Part shown: positions 58,076 through 64,000 of the stretch, one piece after another
How the letters are laid out: the number at the start of each line of letters is the position of its first letter
Position numbering within the stretch: the stretch's first letter is position 1
DNA from: Paraburkholderia xenovorans LB400
GTDB lineage: Bacteria; Pseudomonadota; Gammaproteobacteria; Burkholderiales; Burkholderiaceae
Assembly (NCBI RefSeq): GCF_000013645.1
Contig: NC_007951.1
Location: 2,356,001-2,420,000 of the forward strand
DNA: 64,000 bases
Direction of reading: 5' to 3'
The notes under the pieces: model-generated
The model's database searches: none
What the model saw: the letters and a program-made list of their open reading frames with translations, nothing else
What the model was told of the DNA's origin: nothing
Program-made: the position numbers and the translations under genes

Positions 58076-58695
58076 TGGCGCGGGGCAAATTCATCACGTT
58101 TGAGGGCATCGACGGGGCGGGCAAGACAACCCACCTCAGCTGGTTTCGGGAGCGCCTCGAACAGAAAGTCGCGAGCACCGGGCGCTCGGTCGTCATGACG
58201 CGCGAACCGGGCGGCACGCCGCTCGGCGAGCAGATTCGCGAAATCGTGCTGCATCAGAAAATGGACCTCGAAACCGAGGCGCTGCTGATGTTCGCGCTGC
58301 GCCGCCAGCATCTGGCCGAAGTGATCGAGCCGGCGCTCGCGCGCGGCGACTGGGTGCTGTCGGACCGTTTCACCGACGCGACCTTCGCCTATCAGGGCGG
58401 CGGCCGCGGACTGCCGCGCGACAAGCTGGAAACCCTGGAGCGCTGGGTGCAGGGCGGCTTTCAACCGGACCTGACGGTGCTGTTCGACCTCGATCCCGAG
58501 GTCGCCAGCGAGCGGCGCAGCGCGGCGCGCGACCCGGATCGTTTCGAGAGCGAATCGGAGGCGTTCTTCAGCCGTACCCGCGCCGAATATCTGCGCCGTG
58601 CCGAAGAAGCGCCGTACCGGTTCGCTATCATTGACTCCGCGCAGAGCATCGCGCAGATTCAGAGGCGACTTGAAGAATTGATTGCAATTCTTTGA
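58072..58695 (+). CDS. tmk: Thymidylate kinase
   Basis: The 207-residue enzyme phosphorylates dTMP to dTDP. P-loop [12 protein letters not shown] at residues 9-20, [17 protein letters not shown] around residue 100, and the [16 protein letters not shown] lid region match. Overlap with mltG indicates coupled translation; the mltG-tmk-holB order is common in proteobacteria. Confidence 0.97.
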   Translation: MMARGKFITFEGIDGAGKTTHLSWFRERLEQKVASTGRSVVMTREPGGTPLGEQIREIVLHQKMDLETEALLMFALRRQHLAEVIEPALARGDWVLSDRFTDATFAYQGGGRGLPRDKLETLERWVQGGFQPDLTVLFDLDPEVASERRSAARDPDRFESESEAFFSRTRAEYLRRAEEAPYRFAIIDSAQSIAQIQRRLEELIAIL

Positions 58696-58712
58696 TTTTA
58701 AAAGAATATAAT
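58682..58712 (+). promoter_or_regulatory. Candidate promoter for holB inside the end of tmk
   Basis: A perfect TATAAT (58707-58712) with TTGCAA (58682-58687), 19-bp spacer, in an AT-rich stretch (58690-58790) that contains TTGATTTTAAA twice (58692 and 58771). Confidence 0.4.
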
Positions 58713-58789
58713 TCTGGTTTATAACGGTTTGAAGAGTTCTTGCTATATCTCGGATAACGTCTTCAACCGATTGATTTTAAAGAGAAACG

Positions 58790-59824
58790 ATGATTTATCC
58801 GTGGCAAGCCGATGACTGGAACCGCCTGCAGCAGCTGCGCGGCCACTGGCCTCACGCCTTGTTGCTGCACGGACAGGCGGGCATCGGCAAGCTGCGCTTC
58901 GCGCAGCACCTCGCGCAAGGCCTGCTGTGCGAGGCCCAGCAGGCCAACGGCGAGCCGTGCGGCGCGTGCGTGGCCTGCAACTGGTTCGCGCAAGGCAATC
59001 ACCCGGATTACCGGATCATCGTGCCCGAGGCGCTGGCCGCCGAAGCCGGCCTCAACAATGCCGCGGACGAAAAAGCCGACAAGGCCGACGCCGACGAAGG
59101 CAAAAAGACCCGCACGCCCAGCAAGGAAATCAAGATCGAGCAGATTCGCGGCTTGCTCGACTTCGTCGGCGTGGGTTCGCACCGCGGCGGCGCGCGCGTG
59201 GTCGTGCTGTATCCGGCGGAGGCGCTGAATATCGCCGCGGCCAACGCGCTTCTGAAGACGCTCGAAGAACCGCCGGCGGGCGTCGTGTTCCTGATGGTGT
59301 CGGCGCGTATCGACCGTCTTCTGCCAACCATCATCAGCCGCTGCCGCCAATGGCCGATGACCATGCCCGCGCCGGACGTGGCAACCCGGTGGCTTGCCGC
59401 GCAAGGCGTGGCCGAAGCGTCCGCGCTGCTCGCCGAAGCCGGCGGCGCGCCGCTCACGGCGCTCGCGCTCGCCAGCGACGAAAATCGCGCGCTGCGCGAC
59501 TGGACGCTGAAACAGCTCGCCGCCGGCCCCGACTGCGACGCCTTCGCCTGCGGGGAGGCGCTGCAGAAGCTGCCCGTACCGCTGGTGCTAGGCTGGCTGC
59601 AACGCTGGATGTACGATCTGCTGGCGCAGCGCACGGCGGGCGCGCCGCGTTATTTTCCGCAGGCGTCCGCGGCGTTGACGCGCTGTGCGTCGCAAGCCGA
59701 CGCTAGCGCGTTCGCGCGTTTCATGCGCACCGTGACGCGCCAGCGCGCCGTCGAAAACCATCCGCTGAATGCGCGGCTGGTGTTCGAGGAACTGTTTATC
59801 GGCTACCGCGATCTGTTCGCTTAA
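58790..59824 (+). CDS. holB: DNA polymerase III subunit delta-prime
   Basis: The 344-residue clamp-loader subunit has a P-loop-like LLHGQAGIGKLRFAQHL, a cysteine zinc cluster (CEAQQANGEPCGACVACNWF) and the TIISRCRQWPM sensor (SRC) motif. It contains a Lys/Asp-rich insert (AADEKADKADADEGKKTRTPSKE) around residues 85-110. It is part of the clamp loader that places the beta clamp on DNA. Confidence 0.93.
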   Translation: MIYPWQADDWNRLQQLRGHWPHALLLHGQAGIGKLRFAQHLAQGLLCEAQQANGEPCGACVACNWFAQGNHPDYRIIVPEALAAEAGLNNAADEKADKADADEGKKTRTPSKEIKIEQIRGLLDFVGVGSHRGGARVVVLYPAEALNIAAANALLKTLEEPPAGVVFLMVSARIDRLLPTIISRCRQWPMTMPAPDVATRWLAAQGVAEASALLAEAGGAPLTALALASDENRALRDWTLKQLAAGPDCDAFACGEALQKLPVPLVLGWLQRWMYDLLAQRTAGAPRYFPQASAALTRCASQADASAFARFMRTVTRQRAVENHPLNARLVFEELFIGYRDLFA

Positions 59825-59935
59825 ACCGCCTTAAGCTGCTTTAGGCCGCATCTACGGGGCACGCGGCGGCGGCCGGCGCCGGGTTCATCCTCCTGTTCGT
59901 CCTGTATTGGCCTTCCATCTCACGTTCAACGCACC

Positions 59936-60466
59936 ATGAGCCTTTTCTACCGCGATGCCACGCTCGACGATCTGCCCGCCATCGTCGCCATTTACAACTC
60001 GACGGTGCCGTCGCGGCAAGTCACCGCGGATCTCGAGCCGGTCAGCGTCGAAAGCCGGCTGGCCTGGTTTCACGCGCACGGACCGCAAAAGCGCCCGTTG
60101 TGGGTCGTGGAAGACCCGCAACAGCCCGGCCGCGTGATCGCGTGGCTGAGCTTTTCGGATTTCTATGGCCGTCCGGCCTATCTGCGCACCGCGGAAGTCA
60201 GCATTTATCTCGACGAAAGCGCGCGTGGCCGCGGCCTCGGCAGGCAGTTGCTGGCGGCTTCGCTGGCAGCGGCGCCGGCGCTCGGCATCGATACCGTGCT
60301 CGGCTTCATCTTCGGCCACAATGAGGCGAGCTTGCGCCTGTTCCGCGGCTTCGGCTTCGACACGTGGGGCTCGCTGCCGCGCGTGGCCGTGCTGGACGGC
60401 GTGGAGCGCGACCTGGTGATTCTCGGCAAGCGCCTGGACGTCACCGGCAGCACCGCAGCCGCCTGA
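59936..60466 (+). CDS. GNAT N-acetyltransferase (phosphinothricin acetyltransferase-like)
   Basis: The 176-residue protein shows FYRDATLDDLPAIVAIYNSTV at the start, as in the Pat/Bar family, and the acetyl-CoA loop ESARGRGLGRQLLAASL, with GHNEASLRLFRGFGF near the C-terminus. It acetylates an amine with acetyl-CoA; substrate not known, and such proteins often act on methionine derivatives or glutamate analogues. Confidence 0.88.
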   Translation: MSLFYRDATLDDLPAIVAIYNSTVPSRQVTADLEPVSVESRLAWFHAHGPQKRPLWVVEDPQQPGRVIAWLSFSDFYGRPAYLRTAEVSIYLDESARGRGLGRQLLAASLAAAPALGIDTVLGFIFGHNEASLRLFRGFGFDTWGSLPRVAVLDGVERDLVILGKRLDVTGSTAAA

Positions 60467-60500
60467 TTCATCTCGAGCCAGCCCTACGCAGGACATCACC

Positions 60501-61292
60501 ATGTTTGTCGATTCGCATTGCCATATCAACTTCGAAGGACTCGCCGAGCGCTTGCCGCAGGTGCTCGAAAACATGCGCAGCCATTCGGTCACGCATGCGC
60601 TGTGCGTGTCCGTCGATCTGGAGACGCTGCCTGCCGTGCTGGATATCGCCAGCCGGTACGAGAACGTGTACGCGTCGGTCGGCGTGCATCCGGATCACGA
60701 GCACATGCGCGAGCCGAGCGTCGCCGAACTGGTCGAACTGGCCGCGCATCCCAAGGTGGTCGCGATCGGCGAGACCGGTCTCGACTACTACCGGCTGGAA
60801 GGCCGCACGATCGCCGACATGGAATGGCAGCGCGAGCGCTTTCGCAACCATATCCGGGCGGCGCATGCCACGCACAAGCCGCTGATCATCCATACGCGTT
60901 CGTCGTCGGCAGACACGCTGCGCATCATGGCCGAGGAGCGCGCGAGCGAGCCGGGCGGCGTGATGCATTGCTTCACCGAACCGTGGCCGGTCGCCGAACA
61001 GGCGCTGGCGCAGAATTTTTACATCTCGCTGTCGGGCATCGTCACATTCAAAAGCGCGACCGACGTGCAGGACGTCGCGCGCCGCGTGCCGCTCGAGCGT
61101 TTGCTGATCGAAACCGACTCGCCGTACCTCGCGCCCGTGCCGTATCGCGGCAAGCCTAATGAACCTGCCTACGTAAGTTATGTCGGACGGTTCATCGCGC
61201 AGCAACGCGAGATGCCCGAAGCGGCGCTGGCCGCCGCGACCACGCAGAACTTCTTCCGCCTTTTCAAGATCCCGGCGCCCACTGGCGCGTGA
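60501..61292 (+). CDS. TatD family metal-dependent hydrolase/DNase
   Basis: The 263-residue TIM-barrel protein starts MFVDSHCHINFEGL with the metal-binding H-x-H motif, and has VGVHPDHE, GETGLDYYR, LIIHTRSSSADTL and LIETDSPYLAPVPYRGKPNEP, all TatD signatures. Family members are 3'-5' exonucleases active under oxidative stress. Starts 34 bp after the acetyltransferase. Confidence 0.94.
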   Translation: MFVDSHCHINFEGLAERLPQVLENMRSHSVTHALCVSVDLETLPAVLDIASRYENVYASVGVHPDHEHMREPSVAELVELAAHPKVVAIGETGLDYYRLEGRTIADMEWQRERFRNHIRAAHATHKPLIIHTRSSSADTLRIMAEERASEPGGVMHCFTEPWPVAEQALAQNFYISLSGIVTFKSATDVQDVARRVPLERLLIETDSPYLAPVPYRGKPNEPAYVSYVGRFIAQQREMPEAALAAATTQNFFRLFKIPAPTGA

Positions 61293-61344
61293 GACGTAAA
61301 GTCGATAAATATCAAAAGGATAGGGACGTTTCCTAAAGTTAAAT

Positions 61345-62097
61345 ATGAGAGAAATTTCGATGTCGGATACCGTACTCCAAGACACGTCGGCAGCGAACGT
61401 AGCGGCGCATGGCGCGCTGGCTTCGGCGCGGCGCGGCGCTTCGCGCCTCGCTTTCGCGGCTTCGCTGGCCTGTGCCGCGCTGACTTCGCTGGCGGTGTCG
61501 CCGGCCCAGGCTGCGCCGATCGATTCGCTGATCAAATCGGTCAAGTTCGACGACGTCGACGGCGTCAACAAGCTGCTCGCCAAGGGCATGGACCCCAATA
61601 GCGTGGATAACCAGGGCATGCCGCTGCTGGTGCTGGCCGCGCGCGAGAAATCGGACAAGGTCGGCGCCGCGTTGCTCGCCAATCCGAAGACCAACATCGA
61701 GATTCAGGACAAAGCCGGCGAGAACGCGATGATGATGGCCGCGCTGAACGGCGACCTCGACTTCGTCAACCAGCTGATCGCGAAAGACGCCGAGGTCAAC
61801 AAGAAGGGCTGGGCACCGCTGCACTACGCGGCGGCGAACGGCAACGACGACATCGTCAAGGTGCTGCTCGACCATTCGGCCTACGTCGACGCCGGCTCGC
61901 CGAACGGCACCACGCCGCTGATGATGGCCGCGCGTGGCGGCCACGTTTCGACCGTGAAGCTGTTGCTCGACAACGGCGCGGACCTGACCGTGAAGAACCA
62001 GATCGGCATGACGGCGCTCGATTTCGCCAAGACCTACAAGGAGCCGGACGTGGTCGAAGGGCTGACGGCGCGGTTGCAGCAGATGCAACAGAAATAA
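61345..62097 (+). CDS. Exported ankyrin-repeat protein
   Basis: The 250-residue product has an N-terminal signal-like segment (ASRLAFAASLACAALTSLAVSPAQA, about residues 32-56) preceded by a long N-region, then about four to five ankyrin repeats (for example NTNIEIQDKAGENAMMMAALNGDLDFVNQLI and KKGWAPLHYAAANGNDDIVKVLL). A start at ATG 61360 (MSDTVLQ) is equally likely. Probably periplasmic and involved in binding, function unknown. Confidence 0.85.
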   Translation: MREISMSDTVLQDTSAANVAAHGALASARRGASRLAFAASLACAALTSLAVSPAQAAPIDSLIKSVKFDDVDGVNKLLAKGMDPNSVDNQGMPLLVLAAREKSDKVGAALLANPKTNIEIQDKAGENAMMMAALNGDLDFVNQLIAKDAEVNKKGWAPLHYAAANGNDDIVKVLLDHSAYVDAGSPNGTTPLMMAARGGHVSTVKLLLDNGADLTVKNQIGMTALDFAKTYKEPDVVEGLTARLQQMQQK

Positions 62098-62290
62098 TAT
62101 GCATGGTGGCGCGGGTAGCCGGTCTGCGGGCCGCCGTGCCGCCGCGCTAAAAAAGTGCCGGAAGATAGCGGCGGCGCGCACGCTTGCGCTTCGCAAAACA
62201 GTGCAGAATGACGACTTTGGCGCGCCACGTGGGCGCGCCCTTTGGATGCGGCGAAAGACCGCCTGATAAACGACCCTGGAAAGGAACACC

Positions 62291-62647
62291 ATGCTGCGGG
62301 CTTTGATTTTCGCCAGCGCGTTTGCCGTACCGCTATCGGCAGCCGCGTTTACGGGAGGCGACCTCAACAAGCTGTGCACCAAGACGGACGTGGCATCGCG
62401 AAGCGCGTGTGCCGCCTATATCGAAGGCGCCGCCGACGGCATCTTCAACACCATCGACGCGATCGGCGGCACGACCGGTCCGCGCGTCGGCCAGTACTTC
62501 TGCTTGCCGCAGGACGCGCGCTCGGCGCAATTGACCGACGCGGTGCGCAAGTACATTGCGGAGAATCCGAACGTTGCGGGCTACAACGCCAGCACGGCGA
62601 TTTCGCTGGGGCTCGGCAAGGCGTTTCCCTGCAAGAGCGGCAGCTGA
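62291..62647 (+). CDS. Rap1a/Tai-family-like small exported protein
   Basis: The 118-residue protein has a signal peptide (residues 1-19, ending AAAF), then GGDLNKLCTKTDVASRSACAAYIEGAADGIF, with conserved cysteines (Cys29, Cys40) and the C-x-x-Y-x-x-G motif, plus Cys93 (near FCLP) and Cys at the C-terminus (FPCKSGS). This fits the Rap1a/Tai immunity family; known members protect from type VI amidase effectors. No effector or type VI gene is next to it in this window, so a role in immunity is only inferred. Confidence 0.7.
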   Translation: MLRALIFASAFAVPLSAAAFTGGDLNKLCTKTDVASRSACAAYIEGAADGIFNTIDAIGGTTGPRVGQYFCLPQDARSAQLTDAVRKYIAENPNVAGYNASTAISLGLGKAFPCKSGS

Positions 62648-63038
62648 ATTGAATGGCGGCTGATGTGATGTCGCGCGCGCCCGAAGCGGACGCGTTAGGT
62701 GGTTCGGCTCATCCCATGAGTGGCTTTCGGTTTTTTAGGCAGGACCTTTGCGGCGGGTTCCTCCAACCCATCTGAAACCTGGTCTGAGCTCCGGCTGTCC
62801 ACTTGCAGAGGCGGCCGGCCAGGACACCTTTCCCGGATCGCGCCGAAGAACAATCTAAGATGTCAGTAAGCAGGCTGCAACGGCGCGCAGTCGTCCGGTT
62901 CGCGCTTGCTTCATCGTCGCGTCACGACCGGAGCTTTTGAAGCGGCCCGATGCGTCGCGCAACACGCTGCCGCATTCGAGGTCTCACGATTCCGCGCCGG
63001 TTCTGTTCACCCCTCAAGCCAGGAGGACGATCCCCTTG
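62648..63038. other. Intergenic region before the MscS-type gene
   Basis: 391 bp without a convincing coding frame on either strand. No repeat, RNA gene or clear terminator was recognised. Confidence 0.4.
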
Positions 63039-64000
63039 ATGCCTACTCTCGACGACCTCAGCCGTATCGCCGAAGCGCCGTTGCATACGTGGCTCGGCGC
63101 GTTGATCGTCTCGGTGATCGCGGTGCTGCTGGCCGTGGGCATCCATCGGATCGGCGCGCGGATGGCGGCGCGGTTCGCGCGGCCTTACCCGCTCACCAGC
63201 GTGGTGCTGCGCTACATCGACAAGCCGTCGCTCTTCGTGCTCGTGATCCTCGCGCTGGAAGCGGTATGGTGGGAAGCGCCCGACACGCTGACCTTCATCA
63301 CGCCGCTGCGCGACGCCGCCGCGATCGGGCTGATCGGTGCGATCACGTGGCTCTCGGTGCGCTCGGCGGCGGCAATCGGCGAGGCGATCATTCAGGCCCA
63401 TCCGCTCGATACCGCCGACAACCTGCAGGCGCGCCGCATCCATACGCAGGCGCGCGTGCTGGCGCGTTCGGTGATGTTCGTGATCGTGATCGTCGGCGTG
63501 GGCGGCGCGTTGATGACGTTTCCCAATGTCCGGCAGATCGGCGCGAGCCTGCTGGCGTCGGCGGGCGTGGCCGGCCTCGTCGCCGGTATCGCCGCGCGGC
63601 CGGTGCTCGGCAACCTGATCGCCGGCTTGCAGATCGCGCTGTCGCAGCCGATCCGTCTGGACGACGTTGTCGTGATTCAGGGCGAGTGGGGGCGTATAGA
63701 GGAAATCACCGGCACGTATGTGTCGGTGCGTCTGTGGGATCAGCGGCGGCTGATCGTGCCGCTACAGTGGTTCATCGAGAATCCGTTTTCCAACTGGACC
63801 CGCAGCAGTTCGCAGATCATCGGCACGGTGTTTCTGTACGTCGATTACCGGATGCCGCTCGCGCCGTTGCGCGAGGAACTCGCGCGCATCGTCGAGGACG
63901 CGCCGGAGTGGGACCGCCGCGTGCAGGTGCTACAGGTCACCGACGGCACCGAGCGCTCGATGCAATTGCGCGCCCTCGTCAGTTCGCTCGATTCCGGCCT
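63039..64000 (+). CDS. MscS-family mechanosensitive channel, N-terminal part (cut by window end)
   Basis: About 320 residues are present; the frame is still open at the edge. Membrane helices lie near residues 18-36, 60-75, 88-105 and 145-165. The pore-lining region VAGLVAGIAARPVLGNLIAGLQIALSQPIRLDDVV is followed by the MscS beta-domain (GEWGRIEEITGTYVSVRLWDQRRLIVPLQWF). AGGAGG lies 12 bases before the ATG, or 9 before a TTG directly preceding it. Likely a small-conductance osmotic valve of the YbdG/YnaI-like group. Confidence 0.88.
   Translation, partial: MPTLDDLSRIAEAPLHTWLGALIVSVIAVLLAVGIHRIGARMAARFARPYPLTSVVLRYIDKPSLFVLVILALEAVWWEAPDTLTFITPLRDAAAIGLIGAITWLSVRSAAAIGEAIIQAHPLDTADNLQARRIHTQARVLARSVMFVIVIVGVGGALMTFPNVRQIGASLLASAGVAGLVAGIAARPVLGNLIAGLQIALSQPIRLDDVVVIQGEWGRIEEITGTYVSVRLWDQRRLIVPLQWFIENPFSNWTRSSSQIIGTVFLYVDYRMPLAPLREELARIVEDAPEWDRRVQVLQVTDGTERSMQLRALVSSLDSG

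Overview
The window is 64 kb of GC-rich, densely coded chromosome. Gene content and order (ispD-ispF after mfd, tig-clpP-clpX-lon-hupB-tRNA-ppiD, purL, mltG-tmk-holB, a mycobacterial-type AhpC/AhpD pair) point to a betaproteobacterium of the Burkholderia/Paraburkholderia group. This assignment is from recalled synteny and protein character; no search was run. Most of the window is core genome, and both ends cut genes (mfd on the left, an MscS-type channel on the right).

Layout. 1-6.4 kb: start of mfd (minus), the isoprenoid genes ispD-ispF, the peroxide defence pair ahpC-ahpD with an OxyR-like site upstream, and an OmpR/EnvZ two-component system with OmpR-box-like repeats ahead of ompR. 6.6-15.3 kb: exported proteins of little-known families (a small exported protein, DUF1800, Tat-exported DUF1501), a degenerate squalene-synthase-fold protein, tRNA-Leu, DUF3999, a MarR regulator and glycerate kinase. 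15.9-25.1 kb: the protein quality-control block tig, clpP, clpX, lon, hupB, tRNA-Val, tRNA-Asp and ppiD, with clear terminators after several units. 25.1-32.1 kb: a lipoprotein, divergent tesA and an ABC ATPase, pgi, the NAD(P)HX repair enzyme nnr, and a DadA-type dehydrogenase.

32.3-40.3 kb holds the most unusual content. A 513-residue minus-strand protein has eight 11-residue tandem repeats, a Gly/Pro-rich repetitive linker and a C-terminal aspzincin (M35-type) zinc-protease motif, which fits a secreted effector or toxin. It is divergent from purL. Downstream of purL lies a hipBA toxin-antitoxin operon whose promoter carries three copies of one palindrome with centres exactly 51 bp apart.

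40.3-44.3 kb: a periplasmic parvulin, bolA and yciB in one tight unit, then msrB and selO, both linked to redox stress. 44.4-54.9 kb: a fatty-acid / acyl-CoA catabolic neighbourhood (acyl-CoA ligase, FadB-like, thiolase, PaaI-type thioesterase, NADPH reductase, SDR, HSL-type esterase), with a candidate operator of alternating GTCCGAC/GTCGGAC half-sites before fadB and two 9-bp tandem repeats. 55-64 kb: NRDE/TANGO2-like protein, ygfZ, mltG-tmk-holB, an acetyltransferase, a TatD nuclease, an exported ankyrin protein, an orphan Rap1a/Tai-like protein and the MscS-type channel. No CRISPR array, insertion sequence or prophage was seen.
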